NCBI GenBank assembly: GCA_916610825.1
Contig: OU744447.1
Coordinates: 19,437,563 to 19,501,562 of the forward strand
DNA: 64,000 bases
DNA from: Haliclystus octoradiatus
Lineage: Eukaryota; Cnidaria; Staurozoa; Stauromedusae; Haliclystidae
Reading direction: 5' to 3'
The position numbers were made by a program, and so were the translations under genes. This document shows, piece after piece, positions 10,314 through 23,673 of this stretch. Each line of letters starts with the position of its first letter. The stretch's first letter is position 1. The notes below the pieces were generated by a model that saw only the letters and a program-made list of their open reading frames with translations, was not told where the DNA came from and searched no databases.

Positions 10314-13300
10314 GTGCAGTCTACGTGCAGATTAGAGCCCAGTCTTCCTCTGAACTGCATACAGTCTACGTATAGACTAGACCCAGAAATACCTAAAGTC
10401 TGCATACAGGCTACGTGCAGACAAGAGCCCAGTCTTCCTATGGACTGCATACAGTCCACGTGCAGACTAGAGCCCAGTCTTCTCATAAACTGCATACAGT
10501 CTACGTGTAGACTAGACCCAAAAATACCAAGAGTCTGCATACAGTCTATGTGCAGACTAGAGCCAAGTCTTCCTACAGACTGCATACAGTCTACGTGCAG
10601 ACTAGACCCAAAACTATCACCAGTCTACGTACAGTCTACGTGCAGATTAGAGCCCAGCCTTTCTCAGAACTGCATACAGTTTACGTGTAGACTAGACCCA
10701 GAAATACCTAAAGTCTGCATACAGTCTACGTGCATACCAGAGCCCAGTCTTCCTATGGACTGCATACAGTCTACGTGCAGACTACAGCCCAGTCTTCTCA
10801 TAAACTGCATACAGTCTACGTGTAGACTAGACCCAAAAATACCAAGAGTCTGCATACAGTTTATGTGCAGACGAGACCCAAAACTATCACCAGTCTACGT
10901 ACAGTCTACGTGCAGACTAGATTCCAGTCGTATTCTGAACTGCATATAGTCTAAATGTAGAATTGACCCAAAAATACCAAGAGTCTGCATACAGGCTACG
11001 TGCAGACAAGAGCCCATTCTCCCCTTTAACTGCATACAGTCTACGTGCAGACTAGACCCCAAACTATCACCAGTCTACGTACAGTCTACGTGCAGATTAG
11101 AGCCCAGCCTTTCTCAGAACTGCATACAGTTTACGTGTAGACTAGACCCAAAAATACCAACAGTCTGCATACAGTCTACGTGCAGACAAGAGCCCACTCT
11201 CCCCTTTAACTACATACAGTCTAAGTGCAGACTAGACCCCAAAGTATCACCAGTCTACGTACAGTTTACGTGCAGATTAGAGCCCAGTCTTCCTATGGTC
11301 TGAATACAGTCTACATGCAGACTAGACCCAAAACTATCACCAGTCTATGTACAGTCTACGTGCAGACTAGAGCCCAGTCTTCATCTTAACTTCATACAGT
11401 CTACGTATAGACTAGACCCAGAAATACCTAAAGTCTGCATACAGGCTACGTGCAGACCAGAGCCCAGACTTCCTATGGACTGCTTACAGTCTACGTGCAG
11501 ACTAGAGCCAAAACTATCACCAGTCTACGTATAGTCTACGTAAAGACTAGAGCCCAGTCTTCATCTGAACTGCATACAGTCTACATGTAGACTTGACCCA
11601 AAAATACCAACAGTCTGCATACAGGCTACGTGCAGACAAGAGACCAGTCTCCCCTTTGACTGCATACAGTCTACGTGCAGGCTAGAACCCAAACTATCAC
11701 CAGTCTACGTGCAGTCTACGTGCAGATTAGAGCCCAGTCTTCCTCTGAACTGCATACAGTCTACGTATAGACTAGACCCAGAAATACCTAAAGTCTGCAT
11801 ACAGGCCACGTGCATACCAGAGCCCAGTCTTCCTATGGACTGCATACAGTCCACGTGCAGACTAGAGCCCAGTCTTCTCATAAACTGCATACAGTCTACG
11901 TGTAGACTAGACCCAAAAATACCAAGAGTCTGCATACAGTCTATGTGCAGACTAGAGCCAAGTCTTCATACAGACTGCATACAGTCTACGTGCAGACTAG
12001 ACCCAAAACTATCACCAGTCTACGTACAGTCTACGTGCAGACTAGAGTCCAGTCTTCCTCTGAACTGCATACAGTCTACGTATAGACTAGACCCAGAAAT
12101 ACCTAAAGTCTGCATACAGTCTACGTGCATACCAGAGCCCAGTCTTCCTATGGACTGCATACAGTCTACGTGCAGACTACAGCCCAGTCTTCTCATAAAC
12201 TGCATACAGTCTACGTGTAGACTAGACCCAAAAATACCAAGAGTCTGCATACAGTTTATGTGCAGACGAGACCCAAAACTATCACCAGTCTACGTACAGT
12301 CTACGTGCAGACTAGATTCCAGTCGTATTCTGAACTGCATATAGTCTACATGTAGAATTGACCCAAAAATACCAAGAGTCTGCATACAGGCTACGTGCAG
12401 ACAAGAGCCCATTCTCCCCTTTAACTGCATACAGTCTACGTGCAGACTAGACCCCAAACTATCACCAGTCTACGTACAGTCTACGTGCAGATTAGAGCCC
12501 AGTCTTTCTCAGAACTGCATACAGTTTACGTGTAGACTAGACCCAAAAATACCAACAGTCTGCATACAGTCTACGTGCAGACAAGAGCCCACTCTCCCCT
12601 TTAACTACATACAGTCTAAGTGCAGACTAGACCCCAAAGTATCACCAGTCTATGTTCAGTTTACGTGCAGATTAGAGCCCAGTCTTCCTATGGTCTGAAT
12701 ACAGTCTACATGCAGACTAGACCCAAAACTATCACCAGTCTATGTACAGTCTACGTGCAGACTAGAGCCCAGTCTTCATCTTAACTTCATACAGTCTACG
12801 TATAGACTAGACCCAGAAATACCTAAAGTCTGCATACAGTCTACGTGCAGACCAGAGCCCAGACTTCCTATGGACTGCTTACAGTCTACGTGCAGACTAG
12901 AGCCAAAACTATCACCAGTCTACGTATAGTCTACGTAAAGACTAGAGCCCAGTCTTCATCTGAACTGCATACAATCTACATGTAGACTTGACCCAAAAAT
13001 ACCAACAGTCTGCATACAGGCTACGTGCAGACAAGAGACCAGTCTCCCCTTTGACTGCATACAGTCTACGTGCAGACTAGACCCCAAACTATCACCAGTC
13101 TACGTGCAGTCTACGTGCAGATTAGAGCCCAGTCTTCCTCTGAACTGCATACAGTCTACGTATAGACTAGACCCAGAAATACCTAAAGTCTGCATACAGG
13201 CTACGTGCAGACCAGAGCCCAGACATCCTATGGACTGCATACAGTCCACGTGCAGACTAGAGCCCAGTCTTCTCATAAACTGCATACAGTCTACGTGTAG

Positions 13301-14498
13301 ACTAGACCCAAAAATACCAAGAGTCTGCATACAGTCTATGTGCAGACTAGAGCCAAGTCTTCCTACAGACTGCATACAGTCTACGTGCAGACTAGACCCA
13401 AAACTATCACCAGTCTACGTACAGTCTACGTGCAGACTAGAGTCCAGTCTTCCTCTGAACTGCATACAGTCTACGTATAGACTAAACCCAGAAATACCTA
13501 AAGTCTGCATACAGTCTACGTGCATACCAGAGCCCAGTCTTCCTATGGACTGCATACAGTCTACGTGCAGACTACAGCCCAGTCTTCTCATAAACTGCAT
13601 ACAGTCTACGTGTAGACTAGACCCAAAAATACCAAGAGTCTGCATACAGTTTATGTGCAGACTAGACCCAAAACTATCACCAGTCTACGTACAGTCTACG
13701 TGCAGACTAGATTCCAGTCGTATTCTGAACTGCATATAGTCTACATGTAGAATTGACCCAAAAATACCAAGAGTCTGCATACAGGCTACGTGCAGACAAG
13801 AGCCCATTCTCCCCTTTAACTGCATACAGTCTACGTGCAGACTAGACCCCAGATTATCACCAGTCTACGTACAGTCTACGTGCAGATTAGAGCCCAGCCT
13901 TTCTCAGAACTGCATACAGTTTACGTGTAGACTAGACCCAAAAATACCAACAGTCTGCATACAGTCTACGTGCAGACAAGAGCCCACTCTCCCCTTTAAC
14001 TACATACAGTCTAAGTGCAGACTAGACCCCAAAGTATCACCAGTCTACGTACAGTTTACGTGCAGATTAGAGCCCAGTCTTCCTATGGTCTGAATACAGT
14101 CTACATGCAGACTAGACCCAAAACTATCACCAGTCTAAGTACAGTCTACGTGCAGACTAGAGCCCAGTCTTCATCTTAACTTCATACAGTCTACGTATAG
14201 ACTACACCCAGAAATACCTAAAGTCTGCATACAGTCTACGTGCAGACCAGAGCCCAGACTTCCTATGGACTGCTTACAGTCTACGTGCAGACTAGAGCCA
14301 AAACTATCACCAGTCTACGTATAGTCTACGTAAAGACTAGAGCCCAGTCTTCATCTGAACTGCATACAATCTACATGTAGACTTGACCCAAAAATACCAA
14401 CAGTCTGCATACAGGCTACGTGCAGACAAGAGCCCAGTCTCCCCTTTAACTGCATACAGTCTACGTGCAGACTAGACCCCAAACTATCACCAGTCTAC
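10314..14498 (+). repeat. Three consecutive 31-mers (3 x 1,395 bp)
   Basis: Units start at 10,314, 11,709 and 13,104 with perfect 1,395-bp spacing. They match 1,288, 2,693 and 4,088 one for one and share private changes with those partners; for example, the second has CAGGCCACGTGCATACC in both blocks. Each unit resembles its partner about 9 kb away more than its adjacent neighbour, so the three-unit group was duplicated as a whole. Confidence 0.86.
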
Positions 14499-16898
14499 GT
14501 GCAGTCTACGTGCAGATTAGAGCCCAGTCTTCCTCTGAACTGCATACAGTCTACGTATAGACTAGACCCAGAAATACCTAAAGTCTGCATACAGTCTACG
14601 TGCATACCAGAGCCCAGTCTTCCTATGGACTGCATACAGTCTACGTGCAGACTAGAGCCCAGTCTTCATCTTAACTTCATACAGTCTACGTATAGACTAG
14701 ACCCAGAAATACCTAAAGTCTGCATACAGTCTACGTGCAGACCAGAGCCCAGACTTCCTATGGACTGCTTACAGTCTACGTGCAGACTAGAGCCAAAACT
14801 ATCACCAGTCTACGTATAGTCTACGTAAAGACTAGAGCCCAGTCTTCATCTGAACTGCATACAATCTACATGTAGACTTGACCCAAAAATACCAACAGTC
14901 TGCATACAGGCTACGTGCAGACAAGAGCCCAGTCTCCCCTTTGACTGCATACAGTCTACGTGCAGGCTAGACCCCAAACTATCACCAGTCTACGTGCAGT
15001 CTACGTGCAGATTAGAGCCCAGTCTTCCTCTGAACTGCATACAGTCTACGTATAGACTAGACCCAGAAATACCTAAAGTCTGCATACAGGCTACGTGCAT
15101 ACCAGAGCCCAGTCTTCCTATGGACTGCATACAGTCCACGTGCAGACTAGAGCCCAGTCTTCTCATAAACTGCATACAGTCTACGTGTAGACTAGACCCA
15201 AAAATACCAAGAGTCTGCATACAGTCTATGTGCAGACTAGAGCCAAGTCTTCCTACAGACTGCATACAGTCTACGTGCAGACTAGACCCAAAACTATCAC
15301 CAGTCTACGTACAGTCTACGTGCAGACTAGAGTCCAGTCTTCCTATGGTCTGAATACAGTCTACATGCAGACTAGACCCAAAACTATCACCAGTCTAAGT
15401 ACAGTCTACGTGCAGACTAGAGCCCAGTCTTCATCTTAACTTCATACAGTCTACGTATAGACTAGACCCAGAAATACCTAAAGTCTGCATACAGTCTACG
15501 TGCAGACCAGAGCCCAGACTTCCTATGGACTGCTTACAGTCTACGTGCAGACTAGAGCCAAAACTATCACCAGTCTACGTATAGTCTCCTCAAAGACTAG
15601 AGCCCAGTCTTCATCTGAACTGCATACAATCTACATGTAGACTTGACCCAAAAATACCAACAGTCTGCATACAGGCTACGTGCAGACAAGAGCCCAGTCT
15701 CCCCTTTGACTGCATACAGTCTACGTGCAGGCTAGACCCCAAACTATCACCAGTCTACGTGCAGTCTACGTGCAGATTAGAGCCCAGTCTTCCTCTGAAC
15801 TGCATACAGTCTACGTATAGACTAGACCCAGAAATACCTAAAGTCTGCATATCTCAGAACTGCATACAGTTTACGTGTAGACTAGACCCAAAAATACCAA
15901 CAGTCTGCATACAGTCTACGTGCAGACAAGAGCCAACTCTCCCTTTTAACTACATACAGTCTAAGTGCAGACTAGACCCCAAAGTATCACCAGTCTACGT
16001 ACAGTTTACGTGCAGATTAGAGCCCAGTCTTCCTATGGACTGCATACAGTCTACATGCAGACTAGACCCCAAACTATCACCAGTTTATGTACAGTCTACG
16101 TGCAGACTATAGCCCAGTCTTCATGTGAACTGCATACAGTCTACATGTAGAGTTGACCCAAAAATACTAACAGTCTGCATACAGGCTACGTGCAGACAAG
16201 AGCTCAGTCTCCCCTATAGCTGCATACAGTCTACGTGTAGACTAGACCCAAAATTACCAACAGTCTGCATACAGTCTACGTGCAGACTAGAGCCCAGTCT
16301 CCCCTTTAACTGCATACAGTCTACGTATAGACTAGACCCCAAACTATCACCAGTCTACATACAATCTACGTGCAGATTAGAGCCCAGCCTTTCTCAGAAC
16401 TGCATACAGTCTATGTGTAGACTAGACCCAAAAATACCAACAGTCTGCATACAGTCTACGTGCAGACAAGAGCCAACTCTCCCCTTTAACTACATACAGT
16501 CTAAGTGCAGACTAGACCCCAAAGTATCACCAGTCTACGTACAGTTTACGTGCAGACTAGAGCCCAGTCTCCCCTTTAACTGCATACAGTCTACGTATAG
16601 ACTAGACCCAGAAATACCTAAAGTCTGCATACAGTCTACGTGCAGACCAGAGCCCAGACTTCCTATGGACTGCTTACAGTCTACGTGCAGACTAGAGCCA
16701 AAACTATCACCAGTCTACGTATAGTCTACGTAAAGACTAGAGCCCAGTCTTCATCTGAACTGCATACAGTCTACATGTAGACTTGACCCAAAAATACCAA
16801 CAGTCTGCATACAGGCTACGTGCAAACAAGAGCCCAGTCTCCCCTTTAACTGCATACAGTCTACGTGCAGGCTAGACCCCAACTTATCATCAGTCTAC
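14499..16898 (+). repeat. 11-mer, 17-mer and 26-mer derivatives of block 2
   Basis: Units of 495 bp (14,499), 765 bp (14,994) and 1,140 bp (15,759) in the same order as at 5,483, 5,978 and 6,743. The 30-bp scar of the third lies at about 15,851. The variant CTCCTCAAAGACTAG near 15,590, in place of CTACGTAAAG, is shared with 6,570 and 30,745. Confidence 0.86.
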
Positions 16899-17751
16899 GT
16901 GCAGTCTACGTGCAGATTAGAGCCCAGTCTTCCTCTGAACTGCATACAGTCTACGTATAGACTAGACCCAGAAATACCTAAAGTCTGCATACAGTCTACG
17001 TGCATACCAGAGCCCAGTCTTCCTATGGACTGCATACAGTCTACGTGCCGACTAGAGCCCAGTCTTCTCATAAACTGCATACAGTCTACGTGTAGAATAG
17101 ACTCAAAAATACCAAGAGTCTGCATACAGTCTATGTGCAGACTAGAGCCAAGTCTTCCTACAGACTGCATACAGTCTACGTGCAGACTAGACCCAAAACT
17201 ATCACCAGTCTACGTATAGTCTACGTAAAGACTAGAGCCCAGTCTTCATCTGAACTGCATATAGTCTACATGTAGACTTGACCCAAAATACCAACAGTCT
17301 GCATACAGGCTACGTGCAGACAAGAGCTCAGTCTCCCTATAACTGCATACAGTCTACGTGTAGACTAGACCCAAAATTACCAACAGTCTGCATACAGTCT
17401 ACGTGCAGACTAGAGCCCAGTCTCCCCTTTAACTGCATACAGTCTACGTATAGACTAGACCCAGAAATACCTAAAGTCTGCATACAGTGTACGTGCAGAC
17501 CAGAGCCCAGACTTCCTATGGACTGCTTACAGTCTACGTGCAGACTAGAGCCAAAACTGTCACCAGTCTACGTATAGTCTACGTAAAGACTAGAGCCCAG
17601 TCTTCATCTGAACTGCATACAGTCTACATGTAGACTTGACCCAAAAATACCAACAGTCTGCATACAGGCTACGTGCAGACAAGAGCCCAGTCTCCCCTTT
17701 AACTGCATTAAGTCTACGTGAAGGCTAGACCCCAAACTATCATCAGTCGAC
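16899..17751 (+). repeat. 19-monomer unit with two 1-bp losses (853 bp)
   Basis: A 19-mer (855 bp) lacking one A near 17,286 and one C near 17,336. Block 3 (32,058-32,911) lacks one base at a different place (near 32,671), and block 4 (57,538-58,392) is a full 855 bp. The unit runs directly into the second type of 31-mer, whereas in block 4 an 11-mer lies between. Confidence 0.8.
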
Positions 17752-19056
17752 GTGCAGTCTACGTGCAGATTAGAGCCCAGTATTCCTCTGAACTGCATAC
17801 AGTCTACGTATAGACTAGACCCAGAAATACCTAAAGTCTGCATACAGTCTACGTGCATACCAGAGCCCAGTCTTCCTATGGACTGCATACAGTCTACGTG
17901 CAGACTAGAGCCCAGTCTTCTCATAAACTGCATACAGTCTACGTGTAGACTAGACCCAAAAATACCAAGAGTCTGCATACAGTCTATGTGCAGACTACAG
18001 CCAAGTCTTCCTACAGACTGCATACAGTCTACGTGCAGACTAGACCCAAAACTATCACCAATCTACGTACAGTCTACGTGCAGACTAGAGTCCAGTCTTC
18101 ATCTGAACTGCATATAGTCTACATGTAGAATTGACCAAAAAATACCAAGAGTCTGCATACAGTCTATGTGCAGACTAGAGCTCAGTCTCCCCTATAGCTG
18201 CATACAGTCTACGTGTAGACTAGACCCAAAATTACCAACAGTCTGCATACAGTCTACGTGCAGACTAGAGCCCAGTCTCCCCTTTAACTGCATACAGTCT
18301 ACGTATAGACTAGACCCCAAACTATCACCAGTCTACATACAGTCTACGTGCAGATTAGAGCCCAGCCTTTCTCAGAACTGCATACAGTTTACGTGTAGAC
18401 TAGACCCAAAAATACCAACAGTCTGCATACAGTCTACGTGCAGACAAGAGCCAACTCTCCCCTTTAACTACATACAGTCTAAGTGCAGACTAGACCCCAA
18501 AGTATCACCAGTCTACGTACAGTTTACGTGCAGATTAGAGCCCAGTCTTCCTATGGACTGCATAAAGTCTACATGCAGACTAGACCCAAAACTATCACCA
18601 GTCTATGTACAGTCTACGTGCAGACTAGAGCCCAGTCTTCATCTTAACTTCATACAGTCTACATGTAGACTTGACCCAAAAATACTAACAGTCTGCATAC
18701 AGGCTACGTGCAGACAAGAGCTCAGTCTCCCCTATAGCTGCATACAGTCTACGTGTAGACTAGACCCAAAATTACCAACAGTCTGCATACAGTGTACGTG
18801 CAGACCAGACCCCAGACTTCCTATGGACTGCTTACAGTCTACGTGCAGACTAGAGCCAAAACTATCACCAGTCTACGTATAGTCTACGTAAAGACTAGAG
18901 CCCAGTCTTCATCTGAACTGCATACAGTCTACATGTAGACTTGACCCAAAAATACCAACAGTCTGCATACAGGCTACGTGCAGACAAGAGCCCAGTCTCC
19001 CCTTTAACTGCATACAGTCTACGTGCAGGCTAGACCCCAAACTATCATCAGTCTAC
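17752..19056 (+). repeat. Second-type 31-mer lacking two monomers (1,305 bp)
   Basis: This unit starts with a cagtattcctctg variant and has its own order, reading A B A A B A C A B A B A C A B A C A C A B A B A B A C A B A C in full copies. Relative to 32,912-34,306 (1,395 bp) it lacks 90 bp near 18,790, where AATTACCAACAGTCTGCATAC runs straight into AGTGTACGTG. This is an in-register loss of two monomers. Confidence 0.82.
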
Positions 19057-21557
19057 GTGCAGTCTACGTGCAGATTAGTGCCCAGTCTTCCTCTGAACTG
19101 CATACAGTCTACGTATAGACTAGACCCATAAATACCTAAAGTCTGCATACAGTCTACGTGCATACCAGAGCCCAGTCTTCCTATGGACTGCATACAGTCT
19201 ACGTGCAGACTAGAGCCCAGTCTTCTCATAAACTGCATACAGTCTACGTGTAGACTAGACCCAAAAATACCAAGAGTCTGCATACAGTCTATGTGCAGAC
19301 TAGAGCCAAGTCTTCCTACAGACTGCATACAGTCTACGTGCAGACTAGACCCAAAACTATCACCAGTCTACGTATAGTCTACGTATAGACTAGAGCCCAG
19401 TCTTCATCTGAACTGCATACAGTCTACATGTAGACTTGACCCAAAAATACCAACAGTCTGCATACAGGCTACGTGCAGACAAGAGCTCAGTCTCCCCTAT
19501 AGCTGCATACAGTCTACGTGTAGACTAGACCCAAAATTACCAACAGTCTGCATACAGTCTACGTGCAGACTAGAGCCCAGTCTCCCCTTTAACTGCATAC
19601 AGTCTACGTATAGACTAGACCCAGAAATACCTAAAGTCTGCATACAGTGTACGTGCAGACCAGAGCCCAGACTTCCTATGGACTGCTTACAGTCTACGTG
19701 CAGACTAGAGCCAAAACTGTCACCAGTCTACGTATAGTCTACGTAAAGACTAGAGCCCAGTCTTCATCTGAACTGCATACAGTCTTCATGTAGACTTGAC
19801 CCAAAAATACCAACAGTCTGCATACAGACTACGTGCAGACAAGAGCCCAGTCTCCCCTTTAACTGCATACAGTCTACGTGCAGGCTAGACCCCAAACTAT
19901 CATCAGTCTACGTGTAGTCTACGTGCAGATTATAGCCCAGTCTTCCTCTGAACTGCATACAGTCTACGTATAGACTAGACCCAGAAATACCTAAAGTCTG
20001 CATACAGTCTACGTGCATACCAGAGCCCAGTCTTCCTATGGACTGCATACAGTCTACGTGCAGACTAGAGCCCAGTCTTCTCATAAACTGCATACAGTCT
20101 ACGTGTAGACTAGACCCAAAAATACCAAGAGTCTGCATACAGTCTATGTGCAGACTAGAGCCAAGTCTTACTACAGACTGCATACAGTCTACGTGCAGAC
20201 TAGACCCAAAACTATCACCAGTCTACGTATAGTCTACGTAAAGACTAGAGCCCAGTCTTCATCTGAACTGCATACAGTCTACATGTAGACTTGACCCAAA
20301 AATACCAACAGTCTGCATACAGGCTACGTGCAGACAAGAGCCCAGTCTCCCCTTTAACTGCATTAAGTCTACGTGAAGGCTAGACCCCAAACTATCATCA
20401 GTCTACGTGCAGTCTACGTGCAGATTAGAGCCCAGTATTCCTCTGAACTGCATACAGTCTACGTATAGACTAGACCCAGAAATACCTAAAGTCTGCATAC
20501 AGTCTACGTGCATACCAGAGCCCAGTCTTCCTATGGACTGCATACAGTCTACGTGCAGACTAGAGCCCAGTCTTCTCATAAACTGCATACAGTCTACGTG
20601 TAGACTAGACCCAAAAATACCAAGAGTCTGCATACAGTCCATGTGCAGACTAGAGCCAAGTCTTCCTACAGACTGCATACAGTCTACGTGCAGACTAGAC
20701 CCAAAACTATCACCACTCTACGTACCCCCAAACTATCACCAGTCTACATACAGTCTACGTGCAGATTAGAGCCCAGCCTTTCTCAGAACTGCATACAGTT
20801 TACGTGTAGACTAGACCCAAAAATATCAACAGTCTGCATACAGTCTACGTGCAGACAAGAGCCAACTCTCCCCTTTAACTACATACATTCTAAGTGCAGA
20901 CTAGACCCCAAAGTATCACCAGTCTACGTACAGTTTACGTGCAGATTAGAGCCCAGTCTTCCTATGGACTGCATAAAGTCTACATGCAGACTAGACCCAA
21001 AACTATCACCAGTCTATGTACAGTCTACGTGCAGACTAGAGCCAAGTCTTCATCTTAACTTCATACAGTCTACATGTAGACTTGACCCAAAAATACTAAC
21101 AGTCTGCATACAGGCTACGTGCAGACAAGAGCTCAGTCTCCCCTATAGCTGCATACAGTCTACGTGTAGACTAGACCCAAAATTACCAACAGTCTGCATA
21201 CAGTCTACGTGCAGACTAGAGCCCAGTCTCCCCTTTAACTGCATACAGTCTACGTATAGACTAGACCCAGAAATACCTAAAGTCTGCATACAGTCTACGT
21301 GCAGACCAGAGCCCAGACTTCCTATGGACTGCTTACAGTCTACGTGCAGACTAGAGCCAAAACTATCACCAGTCTACGTATAGTCTACGTAAAGACTAGA
21401 GCCCAGTCTTCATCTGAACTGCATACAGTCTACATGTAGACTTGACCCAAAAATACCAACAGTCTGCATACAGGCTACGTGCAGACAAGAGCCCAGTCTC
21501 CCCTTTAACTGCATACAGTCTACGTGCAGGCTAGACCCCAAACTATCATCATTCTAC
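19057..21557 (+). repeat. 19-mer, 11-mer and scarred unit of block 2
   Basis: Units of 855 bp (19,057), 495 bp (19,912) and 1,151 bp (20,407). The last is 26 x 45 - 19: at about 20,724 CTACGTA runs directly into CCCCCAAACTATC, consistent with loss of 19 bp. All three are repeated at 34,307, 35,162 and 35,657 in block 3. Confidence 0.84.
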
Positions 21558-22500
21558 GTGCAGTCTACGTGCAGATTAGAGCCCAGTCTTCCTCTGAACT
21601 GCATACAGTCTACGTATAGACTAGACCCAGAAATACCTAAAGTCTGCATACAGTCTACGTGCATACCAGAGCCCAGTCTTCCTATGGACTGCATACAGTC
21701 TACGTGCAGACTAGAGCCCAGTCTTCTCATAAACCGCATACAGTCTACGTGTAGACTAGACCCAAAAATACCAAGAGTCTGCATACAGTCTATGTGCAGA
21801 CTAGAGCCAAGTCTTCCTACAGACTGCATACAGTCTACGTGCAGACTAGACCCAAAACTATCACCACTCTACGTACAGTCTACGTGCAGACTAGAGTCCA
21901 GTCGTCATCTGAACTGCATATAGTCTACATGTAGAATTGACCCAAAAATACCAAGAGTCTGCATACAGGCTACGTGTAGACAAGAGCCCAGTCTCCCCTT
22001 TAACTGCATTCAGTCTACGTGAAGGCTAGACCCCAAACTATCATCAGTCTACGTGCAGTCTACGTGCAGATTAGAGCCCAGTCTTCCTCTGAACTGCATA
22101 TAGTCTACATGTAGAATTGACCCAAAAATACCAAGAGTCTGCATACAGGCTACGTGCAGACAAGAGCCCAGGTCTCCCCTTTAACTGCATACAGTCTACG
22201 TGCAGACTAGACCCCAAACTATCACCAGTCTACGTACAGTCTACGTGCAGACTAGAGCCCAGTCTCCCCTTTAACTGCATACAGTCTACGTATAGACTAG
22301 ACCCAGAAATACCTAAAGTCTGCATACAGTCTACGTGCAGACCAGAGCCCAGACTTCCTATGGACTGCTTACAGTCTACGTGCAGACTATAGCCAAAACT
22401 ATCACCAGTCTACGTATAGTCTACGTAAAGACTAAAGCCCAGTCTTCATCTGAACTGCATACAGTCTACATGTAGACTTGACCCAAAAATACCAACAGTC
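21558..22500 (+). repeat. End of block 2 with one-base marker
   Basis: Regular satellite. It carries CATTCTACGTG before the anchor, AAACCGCATAC near 21,733, the G insertion CCCAGGTCTCC at 22,171 and ACTAAAGCCC near 22,431. The first two recur in block 3 near 36,803 and 36,983, and the last two at 37,826 and about 38,088. It ends at the hybrid monomer near 22,498-22,512. Confidence 0.8.
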
Positions 22501-23673
22501 TACGTACAGTCTACGTGCAGACTAGAGTCCAGTCTCCCCTTTAACTGCATACAGTCTACGTATAGACTAGACCCAGAAATACCTAATGTCTGCATACAGT
22601 CTACGTGCAGACCAGAGCCCAGACTTCCTATGGACTGCTTACAGTCTACGTGCAGACTATAGCCAAAACTATCACCAGTCTACGTATAGTCTACGTAAAG
22701 ACTAGAGCCCAGTCTTCATCTGAACTGCATACAGTCTACATGTAGACTTGACCCAAAAATACCAACAGTCTGCATACAGGCTACGTGCAGACAAGAGCCC
22801 AGTCTCCCCTTTAACTGCATACAGTCTACGTGCAGACTAGACCCAAAACTATCATCAGTCTACGTACAGTCTACGTGCAGACTAGAGTCCAGTCTTCATC
22901 TGATCTGCATATAGTCTACATGTAGAATTGACCCAAAAATACCAAGAGTCTGCATACAGTCTATGTGCAAACTAGAGCCAAGTCTTCCTACAGACTGCAT
23001 ACAGTCTACGTGCAGACTAGACCCAAAACTATCACCAGTCTACGTACAGTTTACGTGCAGATTAGAGCCCAGCCTTTCTCGAAACTGCATACAGTTTACG
23101 TGTAGACTTGAGCCAAAAATACCAACAGTCTGCATACAGGCTGCGTGCAGACAAGAGCCCAGTCTCCCCTTTAACTTCATACAGTCTACGTGCAGACTAG
23201 ACCCAGAAGTATCACCAGTCTACGTACAGTTTACGTGCAGATTAGAGCCCTGTCTTCCCATGGACTGCATACAGTCTACATGCAGACTAGACCCAAAACT
23301 ATCACCAGTCTATGTACAGTCTACGTGCAGACTAGAGCCTAGTCTTCATCTGAACTGCATACAGTCTACATGTAGACTTGACCCAAAAATACCTAAAGTC
23401 TGCATACAGTCTACGTGCAGACCAGAGCCCATACATCCTATGGACTGCTTACAGTCCACGTGCAGACTAGAGCCAAAACTATCACCAGTATACGTATAGT
23501 CTACGAAAAGACTAGAGCCCAGTCTTCATCTGAACTGCATACAGTCTACATGTAGACTTGACCCAAAAATACCAACAGTCTGCATACAGGCTACGTGCAA
23601 ACAAGAGCCCAGTCTCCCCTTTAACTGCATACAGTCTACGTGCAGGCTAGACCCCAAACTATCACCAGTCTAC

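Larger units (their letters stand above)
9027..22500 (+). repeat. Super-repeat block 2
   Basis: The most complete reference super-repeat. Anchor spacing from 10,314 is 1,395, 1,395, 1,395, 495, 765, 1,140, 853, 1,305, 855, 495 and 1,151 bp. Its first 7.8 kb matches block 1; from about 11,700 to 22,480 it matches block 3 at offsets of 15,159-15,250. It ends near 22,500, where a B monomer runs into a C monomer (ACCAACAGTCTACGTACAG) and the next block begins. Confidence 0.85.
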
